Positions 17,511-26,223 of a DNA stretch of 64,000 bases are shown piece by piece. Every line of letters starts with the position of its first letter. Within the stretch, counting starts at the first letter, position 1. Source of the stretch: Acidobacteriaceae bacterium (GTDB taxonomy: Bacteria > Acidobacteriota > Terriglobia > Terriglobales > Acidobacteriaceae); the NCBI GenBank assembly GCA_030041435.1, contig JASHNW010000060.1, positions 1 to 64,000 of the forward strand, in the 5' to 3' direction. The notes below the pieces were generated by a model that worked only from the letters and a program-made list of their open reading frames with translations, ran no database searches and was not told where the DNA came from. The position numbers and the translations under genes were made by a program.

Positions 17511-18436
17511 GCGCGCCGTCCTGCCAGGCCGGCGTTCTGCGCTTCCGGCTCGCCGGCGCTGCCGGACTTTTCTTCGATGCGGCGATAGAGAGAGACCATC
17601 TCGATGGCAGCGGCCGCCGCTTCGAATCCTTTATTGCCGCCTTTCAGCCCGGCCCGGTCGAGAGCCTGCTCCAGGGTGTCGCAGGTGAGCACGCCGAAGG
17701 AGTGCGGAACGCCGGTTTCCTGCTGCGATTGTCCGATACCGCGCGCCACTTCGTTGTAGATCGCCTCGTAGTGCGCGGTTTCGCCGCGCAGCAGACAGCC
17801 GAGCGCGACGACTGCATCGAATTGGCGGGTTTCGGCCAGTTGCCGCGCCGCCCCGGGGATCTCCCACGAGCCGGGAACGCGTGCGATCTGAATGTCGTCG
17901 CGCCGCGCGCCGCTGCGCAGCAGAGCATCGAGCGCGCCCTGCAGCAGTCGCTCGGTGATGACCGCGTTCCAGCGCGCCACCACGACTGCGAACTTCATGC
18001 CTGCGGCGGTCAGGTCGCCTTCCAGAGCGAGGGGCCTGCCGCGCAGCGGATCCAGCCACTCCCAGAAGGCGACGACGAATCCCGGCACGGGCTCCGCAGT
18101 GAACAGGCGCGATTTCCAGTGCGTCTCTTCTGCCGGGCCGATCCGCGTTTCCGCGCCGTGCCGGGCCAGCCACTGCGCCGCCACCCGATGCAGCGCGTCC
18201 AGTTCGGTGGTCTCGACAAGGAGCTGCGTCTTTGCGGTCGGCGGCTGGCCGTCGATCAGCTCCAGGTTGCCGAGCGGGGCCAGAAACGGCCGCCCGCGGC
18301 CGGCAATGCCCGGCCTGTCGCTGGGCTGGTCCCAGCTGCGGCCGGGCTGGAATCCCAGTGCCGAAAAGAAGCTCACCAGCTGCTCGAAGTCAGCCGGAGA
18401 GAGCACCGGGTGAATCCAGGTAATGCCCTTGATCAT
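17507..18436 (-). CDS. ribH: VOC-like domain fused to 6,7-dimethyl-8-ribityllumazine synthase
   Basis: The 309-residue protein is twice the normal RibH length. Residues 147-300 are a complete lumazine synthase: MKFAVVVARWNAVITERLL, VPGSWEIPGAARQLA, LGCLLRGETAHYEAI with the catalytic His at about 222, and NKGFEAAAAAIEM. It condenses the ribityl-amino pyrimidine with the C4 phosphate in riboflavin synthesis. Residues 1-130 look like a VOC/glyoxalase-type domain (WIHPVLSPADFEQLVSFF, GNLELIDG, FTAEPVPGFVVAFWEW) of unknown role. The frame is continuous with no stop and no strong ribosome site before Met147, so a true fusion is likely. Downstream is nusB, overlapping by four bases. Confidence 0.88.
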   Translation of the reverse strand: MIKGITWIHPVLSPADFEQLVSFFSALGFQPGRSWDQPSDRPGIAGRGRPFLAPLGNLELIDGQPPTAKTQLLVETTELDALHRVAAQWLARHGAETRIGPAEETHWKSRLFTAEPVPGFVVAFWEWLDPLRGRPLALEGDLTAAGMKFAVVVARWNAVITERLLQGALDALLRSGARRDDIQIARVPGSWEIPGAARQLAETRQFDAVVALGCLLRGETAHYEAIYNEVARGIGQSQQETGVPHSFGVLTCDTLEQALDRAGLKGGNKGFEAAAAAIEMVSLYRRIEEKSGSAGEPEAQNAGLAGRRA

Positions 18437-18513
18437 GATTTGAGGGTATCAGGGGGACTGGCCGTCCGGGCAATCGCGCCTTCGGCGCAGACCGCGCACG
18501 AGAAGTGTCCCGT

Positions 18514-18609
18514 GGCAGGGAAACCGGGTGTCTGCGGTCTCCCTGCCTTCGGGGTGCTTTGCTATCCGGCCAACTGTCAGAGCCTGGCAGCACTCGCACA
18601 GGCTCCGAC
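18514..18609 (-). other. Structured intergenic RNA region between hppA and ribH
   Basis: Two good stems lie in this space. GGCAGGGAGACC and GGTTTCCCTGCC (minus strand, 18547-18514) form a 12-bp helix with one G-U wobble, and GTCGGAGCCTG with CAGGCTCTGAC (18609-18576) form a second with one mismatch. The wobble is only stable in the minus-strand RNA, so the structure belongs to the hppA 3' end or the ribH leader. No T run and no FMN riboswitch consensus is present. Confidence 0.4.
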
Positions 18610-18632
18610 CGGGGGTGAGGCGGCTCTCAGGA

Positions 18633-21230
18633 CTATTCGCTCTGGATCCGCATCCCGTAAAACGACCGATGCACGAAGTAGAACGAGATGAGGAAGAAGA
18701 CCCCCGCAAGCACGTGCGTCAACAGCGGGCTGGTAGACGACAGCTCGACTGCCAACTCGACGGCGAGCAGGCCGAAGAGTGTAGTGAACTTGATGACCGG
18801 GTTGAGCGCCACAGCGGCCGTGTCCTTGAAGGGATCGCCGACCAGGTCGCCCACCACGGTCGCCTCGTGCAGGGGCGTTCCTTTCTCGTGCAATTCGACT
18901 TCGACGATTTTTTTGGCGTTATCCCAGGCTCCTCCCGCGTTGGCCATAAAGATGGCCTGGTAGAGCCCGAACATGGCAATGGAGATGAGATAGCCGATGA
19001 AGAAGAAGGGATCCAGGAAGGCAAAGGCGAGGGCGGCAAAAAACAGCGAGATGAAGATGGTCAGCATGCCGCTTTGCGCGTATCGCGTGCAAATGGCGAC
19101 CACCTTTTTGCTGTCCTCGGTGGAAGCTTTCTCGGCTCCTTCAATCTTCATATTTCTCTTGATGAATTCCACGGCACGGTAGGCGCCAGTGGTGACCGCC
19201 TGAGTGGCAGCGCCGCTGAACCAGTAGATGATGGCACCACCGGTGATGAGGCCGAGCAGAAAGGGAGCGTGGAGAAGGGAGAGCTTGTCGACGTTGGCAG
19301 TGAGGGAGTTGGTGAGCGCCATAATGGTGGCGAAGATGAGGGTGGTGGCGCCGACGACGGCGGTGCCGATGAGCACCGGCTTGGCGCTGGCTTTGAAGGT
19401 ATTGCCGGCGCCGTCAGCCGCTTCCAGCATCTTCTTGGCGCGCTCGAAGTCGACTTCCACGCCGTACTGCCGCTTCACTTCCTCCTTCACGCCGGGCTCG
19501 TTTTCAATGAGCGACAGCTCGTAGATGGACTGTGCGTTGTCGGTTACGGGTCCAAAGGAATCGACCGCGATGGTGACAGGACCCATGCCGAGGAAGCCGA
19601 AAGCAACCAGGCCGAAGGCAAACATGGGCGCGGCCAGAATCACGTTCGCGAAGCCGAGGGTGCTGACCCCGTAGCCAATCGCCATCAATACGATGACCGC
19701 CAGTCCCAGGTAGTAGGAGGAATAATTCCCGGAGACAAACCCGGAGAGCAGACCGAGAGCGGCTCCGCCCTCTTTCGCCGACGCCACGACCTCTTTCACG
19801 TGGCGGGCTTCGGTTGAGGTAAATACCTTGACCAGCTCGGGAATGAGAGCGCCCGCCACGGTTCCGCAGGAAGTAATGGTGGCGAGTTTCCACCAGAGCG
19901 TCGGGTCGCCGCCCAGCTGAGAAAGCAGGGCCCAGGTGACCGGATAAGTGACGGCGATGGTAACGATGGAAGTGATCCAGACGAGCGACGTGAGCGGCGA
20001 TTCGAAGTTGAATTGCGCCGATTTGCCGTACCGCGCTTTGGAAATCACCCCGTTCACGTAGTAGCCGACAACGGCGGCTACGAGCATGGCCACGCGCACC
20101 GCAAACAGCCAGACGAGCAGCTTGACGCCGACTTCAGCGCTTTTCGCGCCCAGGATGATGAAGGCGATGAGGGCGACCTGGACGACGCCGTAGGTCTCAA
20201 AACCGTCGGCGGTGGGACCGACCGAATCGCCGGCATTGTCTCCGGTGCAGTCGGCAATGACACCGGGGTTACGGGCGTCGTCTTCTTTGACGTGGAAGAC
20301 GATCTTCATCAGGTCAGCGCCGATGTCGGCAATCTTGGTGAAAATGCCGCCGGCCAGGCGAAGCACGGCGGCGCCCAGCGATTCGCCGATGGCAAAGCCG
20401 ATGAAACACGGCCCCGCGTAGTCACCCGGAACGAAGAGGATGATGATGAACATCATCAGCAGCTCGACGGAGATCAGCATCATGCCGATGCTCATGCCCG
20501 ACTTCAGGGGAACGCTGAATGCGCGATACGGATTCCCGCCCAGCGAAGCCCACGCGGAGCGCGAGTTCGCCAGCGTATTCACCCGGATGCCAAACCACGC
20601 CACCCCATAGCTGCCCGCCATCCCGAGCACGCTGAAGGCAAGGATGATGATGACGCGGGCGGCGCTGAAGTGCAGCAGGGCGGCGAAATAGACCAGAATC
20701 ACGACCGCAATGAACGACCACAGCAGCAGCAGAAACTTCCCCTGGTGGAGCAGATAGGTCTTGCAGGTCTCCCAGATCAGCTGCGAAACCTCTTTCATCG
20801 CGCGGTGCGCCGGCAGACCCCTGAGGTGAACGTACATAAAGAAGCCGAAGATCATTCCCAAAATGCAGGCCAGAGGTCCGAACAGGAGCAGGCTGTGGCC
20901 GTTCATACCGAAGAACTGGACCTGGGTCAAATCCGGAAGCTGCAGATTGGCTTCGCCTCCGCCCGGTGCCGAGGTTGCGGCAAACGCAGCGCCCTGAGCG
21001 AGCAAGATAACTGTGGCAAAAGCGCCGGCGAGTCTCGCCCAGCGCGAGGAAAATAAATTGCTCTTCATAGGCCTTCCAGTGTCCTCTCCTCGCCGGTTTG
21101 GGGCGGCAGTCTGCTGCATGGCTGCTGTGCCGGTCTCCGAACCGCGCACTTGCGGGGTAAACAACCACGCGACGATGAGCGAAAGCATGCTCACAAGAAG
21201 AAATAACCCAACCCAGGCGTTAACCGACAC
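18633..21230 (-). CDS. hppA: Membrane-bound proton (or sodium) pumping pyrophosphatase, divergent type
   Basis: From GTG 21230 (GGGAGGA five bases upstream) the product has 865 residues, longer than the usual 660-770. It has about 16-17 transmembrane helices and couples PPi hydrolysis to ion export. The pyrophosphate-binding loop reads EDDARNPGVIADCTGDNAGD. The canonical D(X)7KXE motif is altered: DIGADLM is followed by KIVFH, so the usual Lys and Glu are not in place. GNTFKAS has Lys where K+-independent enzymes do. The first 54 residues are an extra hydrophobic helix and a polar linker before a second signal-like segment (Met55, 21068, also a possible start). Transcribed alone. Confidence 0.88.
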   Translation of the reverse strand: MSVNAWVGLFLLVSMLSLIVAWLFTPQVRGSETGTAAMQQTAAPNRRGEDTGRPMKSNLFSSRWARLAGAFATVILLAQGAAFAATSAPGGGEANLQLPDLTQVQFFGMNGHSLLLFGPLACILGMIFGFFMYVHLRGLPAHRAMKEVSQLIWETCKTYLLHQGKFLLLLWSFIAVVILVYFAALLHFSAARVIIILAFSVLGMAGSYGVAWFGIRVNTLANSRSAWASLGGNPYRAFSVPLKSGMSIGMMLISVELLMMFIIILFVPGDYAGPCFIGFAIGESLGAAVLRLAGGIFTKIADIGADLMKIVFHVKEDDARNPGVIADCTGDNAGDSVGPTADGFETYGVVQVALIAFIILGAKSAEVGVKLLVWLFAVRVAMLVAAVVGYYVNGVISKARYGKSAQFNFESPLTSLVWITSIVTIAVTYPVTWALLSQLGGDPTLWWKLATITSCGTVAGALIPELVKVFTSTEARHVKEVVASAKEGGAALGLLSGFVSGNYSSYYLGLAVIVLMAIGYGVSTLGFANVILAAPMFAFGLVAFGFLGMGPVTIAVDSFGPVTDNAQSIYELSLIENEPGVKEEVKRQYGVEVDFERAKKMLEAADGAGNTFKASAKPVLIGTAVVGATTLIFATIMALTNSLTANVDKLSLLHAPFLLGLITGGAIIYWFSGAATQAVTTGAYRAVEFIKRNMKIEGAEKASTEDSKKVVAICTRYAQSGMLTIFISLFFAALAFAFLDPFFFIGYLISIAMFGLYQAIFMANAGGAWDNAKKIVEVELHEKGTPLHEATVVGDLVGDPFKDTAAVALNPVIKFTTLFGLLAVELAVELSSTSPLLTHVLAGVFFLISFYFVHRSFYGMRIQSE

Positions 21231-21533
21231 GAATCCTCCCTTGAAAATGTATTGCGCCCGCCCGGTGCGGCTGCAGGCCGTCGTGGCGGGAACCCCCGAC
21301 GATAGCAGTTACCGGGCCGGCAAAGCTGTGATAGCAGGCACAAGAATATCGGGTCCGGTCCGAAATGGGCCGGTTCCGAAAGGGACCGCTCCACCACCGC
21401 AGCATTTTCTTCTGCAACAGGCAGGTTTGGGAAGAGGAAAAACAGGGATATTTTGCAGATTCGGCCGGATGGGGCCGGAAGGCGATCCGCTGCAGCCTCG
21501 GGAGAGCGGCAGCGCAGGATCATTTCCGGCCGT
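21231..21533 (-). other. Intergenic space upstream of the pyrophosphatase gene
   Basis: This 303-base space holds the promoter and leader of the pyrophosphatase and the 3' end region of lutC. The only structure seen is a tandem TTTCGGAACCGG / TTTCGGACCGG pair on the minus strand near 21352-21383. No reading frame or known riboswitch consensus was found. Confidence 0.4.
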
Positions 21534-22187
21534 CTACCGCACCACCACCACATCCAGAAAGCGCGGGCCGTGGACGCCGCGAATCCGCGTCATCTCGATG
21601 TCCGCTGTCGCCGACGGGCCGGAAATAAACGTCAGCGGATGCGTCGCAGACGGCGCCAACCGGTCGAAGGCCTCGGGCACCGTCTCCACCACCTGGTGGG
21701 CGCGCACCACGCAGAGGTGCCGATCCGGAATCAGCGACAGGCGCCGCGCCCCCTCGCCGGGGCCGTGCGCCAGAACAATGGTTCCCGTCGACGCGATGGC
21801 CACGGTGCACACCGTCACGATGCCGTCGCACTCGTTCAGATCTTCGATCCCGGCCTCGCGCTCGGCGAGAAACTCGAAATCCCGGGGCAACATCTCGTGA
21901 GGCAGACCATCCGCAGCGATCACTTTCCTCTGCCCATGCTGCTGCAGCACGTTGGCAATCGTGCGGGGCAGGGAATCGGCGCTCGTCTCCACCACATGCG
22001 CGTCGTAATCATGCAGGCGGTCGATGAACAGGTGCAGCCGCGCCTCGGCATCCAGACGGCCGGCGCGCAGATAGGGCCTCGCAATCGCAGCGAACTCCTC
22101 CGCGGCCCGAGCAGGGGCGTTCTCATCCGCCCCGCGCCGAGTGGCCGAGCAAATCCGCTCCAGAATGGCATCGCGTGCGTCAGGCAT
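21534..22187 (-). CDS. lutC: Lactate utilization protein C (LUD domain)
   Basis: The 217-residue LutC/YkgG protein has the LUD fold, with SADSLPRTIANVLQQHG, ESEAGIEDLNECDGIVTVC-like acid and glycine positions, and the C-terminal RTIRG-type ending (TRIRGVHGPRFLDVVVVR). The start at 22187 is preferred because GGAG precedes it; an ATG at 22205 is also in frame. It overlaps the end of lutB by a few bases. LutABC together oxidise L-lactate to pyruvate. It is the last gene of the operon. Confidence 0.88.
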   Translation of the reverse strand: MPDARDAILERICSATRRGADENAPARAAEEFAAIARPYLRAGRLDAEARLHLFIDRLHDYDAHVVETSADSLPRTIANVLQQHGQRKVIAADGLPHEMLPRDFEFLAEREAGIEDLNECDGIVTVCTVAIASTGTIVLAHGPGEGARRLSLIPDRHLCVVRAHQVVETVPEAFDRLAPSATHPLTFISGPSATADIEMTRIRGVHGPRFLDVVVVR

Positions 22188-23625
22188 GGCCGCTCCGCTC
22201 TGCATTCTTCGCTCGTTGCTTCCACCACTCCCGGAAAGTCTGCGGCGGCAACGCGCGCAGATCGCGCACGCGCGTCCAGTTGCCCAGCAGCCCGGGCAGG
22301 TTGCCGAACCATCCCTTCCGCACCAGCGGACCCTGCGCCAGCCGCCCCAGCCGCTGCGCCGCTTCGAAGCGCCTGCGGCTGGCGAAGATTGCTGCCGCCA
22401 TCTTCATCGCCAGCGCCTCGGCATCGAGCGCGCTCTTCTGCTCGCGCACCACGCGCCCGCGCAGATGGATCAGCACCTCGGGGATGTCGATCTTTACAGG
22501 ACACACTTCATAGCACGCCCCGCACAGCGACGACGCGTAGGGCAGCGACTGACCGTGCTCCATGTTGAGCAGTTGCGGGGTCACGATCGCGCCGATCGGC
22601 CCCGAGTAGCTCGAGCCGTAGGCCAGGCCGCTGGTCTGCCGGTAGACCGGACAGGCGTTCAGGCACGCCGCGCAGCGAATGCAGTGCAGCGTCTGGCGGG
22701 CCTCGGCGTCGGCCAGCACGCTGGTCCGCCCGTTATCGAGCAGCACCACGTGGAAATGCTTCGGACCATCATTGGCGTGAACCCCCGTCCACAGCGAGTT
22801 ATACGGATTCATCCGCTCGCCGGTGGCCGAGCGCGGCAGCAGCTGCAGAAAAACCTCCAGGTCCTGAAAGGAGGGGATGACCTTCTCGATCCCGGCGAGC
22901 GAAATCAGCACCTCGGGCATGGTCAGGCACATGCGCCCGTTGCCCTCCGACTCCACGATGCAGACGCTGCCCGTCTCCGCAACCAGGAAATTCGCCCCGC
23001 AGATGCCGACCTTCACGCGCAGAAATTTCTCCCGCAGATAGCGCCGCGCCGCCGCCGTCAGGTCTTCCGGCCGGTCACCCAGGTCGGGCAGATGCATCGT
23101 CTCGCGGAAGATCTCCCGCACCTGGCTGCGATTCTTGTGCAGCGCCGGCGCCACGATGTGAGACGGCCTGTCGCGGCCCAGCTGGATGATCAGCTCCGCC
23201 AGATCTGTCTCGTGCGCGCGAATGCCCTCGTGCTCGAGCGCTTCGTTGAGGCCCGTCTCATCGGAGGTCATGGTCTTGATCTTGATGACCTCATTGCCGC
23301 CGTACCCTCGCACCAGATCCGCAACGATGCGGTTCGCGTCGTCCGCATCCGCTGCCCAGTGCACCTGCCCGCCCGCCGCCGTGCAGGCCTTCTCGAACTG
23401 CAACAAATAATGATCCAGATACCGCAGGGTGTGCGCCTTCGTGTCGCTTGCCGTCGTGCGCAGTTCCTGCCAGTCCACCGTCTCGGCCACCACCTGTGCG
23501 CGCTTGAGCTGGATCACATCCGTCGCGTGCCGGACATTCCTGCGCAGCTGGGCATCTTCGAGCAGCGGCAGCGCCGCCTTCTGAAACGAGGGCGCCTGCG
23601 CGGACTCGGCCACGCGGATGGTCAT
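22180..23625 (-). CDS. lutB: Lactate utilization iron-sulfur protein LutB
   Basis: The 481-residue protein has an N-terminal LUD domain (EVIKIKTMTSDETGLNEAL, GANFLVAETGSVCIVESEGN) and a ferredoxin-like region with two 4Fe-4S clusters (CIRCAACLNACPVY and CGACYEVCPVKIDIPE). A C-terminal helical tail follows. LutB carries electrons within the LutABC lactate oxidase complex. Its ATG overlaps the lutA stop by four bases (ATGA), showing strict translational coupling. A much longer frame reads upstream into the lutA region, but that part is antiparallel noise of the lutA gene in another frame. Confidence 0.93.
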   Translation of the reverse strand: MTIRVAESAQAPSFQKAALPLLEDAQLRRNVRHATDVIQLKRAQVVAETVDWQELRTTASDTKAHTLRYLDHYLLQFEKACTAAGGQVHWAADADDANRIVADLVRGYGGNEVIKIKTMTSDETGLNEALEHEGIRAHETDLAELIIQLGRDRPSHIVAPALHKNRSQVREIFRETMHLPDLGDRPEDLTAAARRYLREKFLRVKVGICGANFLVAETGSVCIVESEGNGRMCLTMPEVLISLAGIEKVIPSFQDLEVFLQLLPRSATGERMNPYNSLWTGVHANDGPKHFHVVLLDNGRTSVLADAEARQTLHCIRCAACLNACPVYRQTSGLAYGSSYSGPIGAIVTPQLLNMEHGQSLPYASSLCGACYEVCPVKIDIPEVLIHLRGRVVREQKSALDAEALAMKMAAAIFASRRRFEAAQRLGRLAQGPLVRKGWFGNLPGLLGNWTRVRDLRALPPQTFREWWKQRAKNAERSGHA

Positions 23626-24368
23626 GCCGGCACCTCGTCGCTCTCCGTAGCCGCCAGAATCTCCGCAATGTGCGCCGTCTCGACGCCCGCCCGCTGCCGG
23701 TGCAGCCCGCCGAAGATGTGCATCAGGCAGGAGTTGTCGACGGCCGTCACCACTTCGGCGCGCGTGTTCTCCACATCGCGCATCTTCTCCGCCAGCATGG
23801 CGGCGGAAACATCGCCCATCTTCACCGCAAACGTGCCGCCGAAGCCGCAGCAGCGGTCGATATTCGGCAGATCGACCAGCTCGATGCCGCGCACCTTCCG
23901 TAACAGCCGCAGTGGCAAATCGCCAAGGTGCAGGCTCCGCTGCGAGTGGCAGCTGGCGTGGTAGGTGACGCGATGCGGAAAATAGGCGCCCACATCCTCC
24001 AGCCCGAAGCGATGCACCAGCAGCTCGGTCAGCTCGTACACGCGCGGCAGCAACTCGTCCACAGCGCGCGCCAGGCCCGCATCGTTCTGCTCCGCGGCCA
24101 TCTTGGGATAATGATCCCGCATCATCGCCACGCACGACGACGAGGGAACGCAGACCGCCTCGGCATCGCGATAAATCCTCACAAAGCGACGCAGCAGAGG
24201 CAGCGCCTCCTGCTGGTAGCCGGTGTTGTAGTGCATTTGCCCGCAGCAGGTCTGCTCCGGGTTGAAGTCCACGGTGTGGCCCAGCCGTTCCAGCAGCCGC
24301 ACTACCGCCTGGCCCGTGGCCGGAAAGAGCGTGTCGTTGTAGCAGGTGATGAAGAGCGAAACGCGCAC
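23622..24368 (-). CDS. lutA: Lactate utilization protein A (CCG-domain oxidoreductase)
   Basis: The 248-residue protein has two CCG cysteine-rich domains, each binding a non-cubane iron-sulfur cluster: TCCGQMHYNTGY with CVPSSSCVAMMRDHY, and HASCHSQRSL with DRCCGFGGTFAVKM. The start is GTG 24368 with GGGA upstream and a stop codon three codons earlier in frame. It is the first gene of lutABC and is transcribed away from the pectinase gene. No lutR-like regulator is adjacent. Confidence 0.92.
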   Translation of the reverse strand: MRVSLFITCYNDTLFPATGQAVVRLLERLGHTVDFNPEQTCCGQMHYNTGYQQEALPLLRRFVRIYRDAEAVCVPSSSCVAMMRDHYPKMAAEQNDAGLARAVDELLPRVYELTELLVHRFGLEDVGAYFPHRVTYHASCHSQRSLHLGDLPLRLLRKVRGIELVDLPNIDRCCGFGGTFAVKMGDVSAAMLAEKMRDVENTRAEVVTAVDNSCLMHIFGGLHRQRAGVETAHIAEILAATESDEVPA

Positions 24369-24482
24369 GTCCCATCATCGCACCGGCGCTGGCGCCGACA
24401 AACCGGATTCCCCTCCCGCCCCGCTCTCAGGTAAGGTGGAAGCGCAGTGGTCGAACCAGTTCCCATCCCCCCAGGAGCAGCG

Positions 24483-26093
24483 ATGTCCGCCCCCAAATCC
24501 GATACCCGCAGAGATTTTTTTCGCCTCGCCGGAGCCGGTGTTACCGGCGCAGCCCTGACCGTCGGCGCAGCCACACCCGCCGCCGCGCAGACCGGCCCCT
24601 CAGCCAGCCACGGCGTTTTCTCCGTCCGCGATTTCGGCGCCAGCGGCGACGGCCGCACCCTCGACACGGCCGCTGTGAACAAAGCCATCGCCGCAGCCGG
24701 TGCTGCCGGCGGAGGCACGGTCCGTTTCCCCGCGGGAACTTACGCCTGCTTCTCCATCCATTTACAGAGCAACGTCGAGCTGCATCTCGAGCGCGGCGCC
24801 ACCATCGTCGCCGCCGAAGGCGCGCAGTACGACCAGGCCGAACCCAAAACCGCGTGGGACGCGTACCAGGATTACGGCCACAACCACTGGCACAACTCAC
24901 TGCTGTGGGGCGAAGACCTGCACGACGTCTCCATCACCGGCCCTGGCCGCATCTACGGCAAAGGCCTCAGCAAAGGCTACGGGCCCGGTCCCAAAACCGA
25001 AGACCCCGGCGTGGGCAATAAATCCATTGCTCTCAAAAACTGCCGCAACGTTATCCTGCGCGATTTCTCGATCCTGCAGGGCGGATGGTTCGGCATCCTT
25101 GCCACCGGGGTCGACAACCTCACCATCGACAACCTCGTGATCGATACGAACCGCGACGGCATGGACATCGATTGCTGCCGCAATGTGCGCGTCTCCAACT
25201 GCACCGTCAACTCCCCCTGGGACGACGGCATCGTGCTCAAGAGCTCGTACGCGCTCGGCACTGCGCGCCCCACGGAAAACGTCACCATCACGAACTGCTA
25301 TCTCTCCGGCTACTGGCAACTTGGCTCGGTGATCGACGGCTCATGGAAGAAATACGGCCCCGGCGATCATATTTTCGGCACCGGCCGCATCAAGTTCGGA
25401 ACCGAATCGAACGGGGGCTTCATCAACATCGCCATCGCCAACTGCGTCTTTGAAGGCTGCCAGGGCTTCGCGCTGGAGACCGTCGACGGCGCGCTGCTGG
25501 AAGACGTTTCCATCACCAACATCACCATGCGCAACATCATCAGCGCGCCCCTGTTCCTGCGCCTGGGCGCGCGCCTGCGCGGGCCCCAGGAGACGACCAA
25601 ACCCGGCACCCTGCGCCGCGTCAACATCGGCAACATCGTGTGCTGGAACAGCAGCGGGAAATACTGTTCCGTTCTTAGCGGCATTCCCGGCTCATCGATT
25701 GAAGACGTCAGCATCCACGACATTCTCGTTGTCTCCGAGGGCGGCGGCACAGCCGAGCAGGCGGCCCTCGAGCTACCAGAGGATGAGTCAAAATATCCTG
25801 AGCCCAGCATGTTCGGCTCCACCCCCGCGTATGGCTTCTACGTTCGCCACGTCAAGGGGCTCTCGATGAGCAACATCCGGCTCAAGACGGAAAACGCGGA
25901 CGCGCGGCCGGCGATCCATCTGGAAGACGTCGATGGCGCCGACTTCTTCCGGATTCAGGCGCAAACGTCGGCGGGCGTTCCGGTCTTCACCCTGCATCAG
26001 GTCGAGAACTTCGCCATTCGGTACAGCGAGCCGGTGGCTGACACCCGCCTGCCGAAGGCTGACAAGATCACATTGCCGAAGGAGAATGGCTAG
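24483..26093 (+). CDS. Tat-exported GH28-family pectin hydrolase
   Basis: ATG 24483 has AGGAG five bases upstream and begins a twin-arginine signal (TRRDFFRLAGAGVTGAA, cut after AAAQ), giving 536 residues. The body is a right-handed beta-helix: it starts with FSVRDFGASGDGRTLDTAAV, a pectate-lyase-superfamily entry motif, and holds the GH28 active-site pattern NRDGMDID ... SPWDDGIVLKS with its three aspartates. The substrate is probably a polygalacturonan or rhamnogalacturonan side chain. Tat export implies folding in the cytoplasm. The xylulokinase gene follows on the same strand. Confidence 0.85.
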   Translation: MSAPKSDTRRDFFRLAGAGVTGAALTVGAATPAAAQTGPSASHGVFSVRDFGASGDGRTLDTAAVNKAIAAAGAAGGGTVRFPAGTYACFSIHLQSNVELHLERGATIVAAEGAQYDQAEPKTAWDAYQDYGHNHWHNSLLWGEDLHDVSITGPGRIYGKGLSKGYGPGPKTEDPGVGNKSIALKNCRNVILRDFSILQGGWFGILATGVDNLTIDNLVIDTNRDGMDIDCCRNVRVSNCTVNSPWDDGIVLKSSYALGTARPTENVTITNCYLSGYWQLGSVIDGSWKKYGPGDHIFGTGRIKFGTESNGGFINIAIANCVFEGCQGFALETVDGALLEDVSITNITMRNIISAPLFLRLGARLRGPQETTKPGTLRRVNIGNIVCWNSSGKYCSVLSGIPGSSIEDVSIHDILVVSEGGGTAEQAALELPEDESKYPEPSMFGSTPAYGFYVRHVKGLSMSNIRLKTENADARPAIHLEDVDGADFFRIQAQTSAGVPVFTLHQVENFAIRYSEPVADTRLPKADKITLPKENG

Positions 26094-26223
26094 CCAACGT
26101 GGAGGGTTGTCGGGCAGATCACTATCTGCTACCAGCTACTAACCGCGAGCTACCCGCCACCCGCTCATCGCTGTTACAGTGTTCTGGGCCTGCACTACAG
26201 CGATTTACCCGGGAGAACCCACC

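Noticed and set aside
18437-18632. Possible FMN riboswitch before ribH
   Set aside because: None of the conserved RFN-element words is present on the minus strand; only generic hairpins were found.
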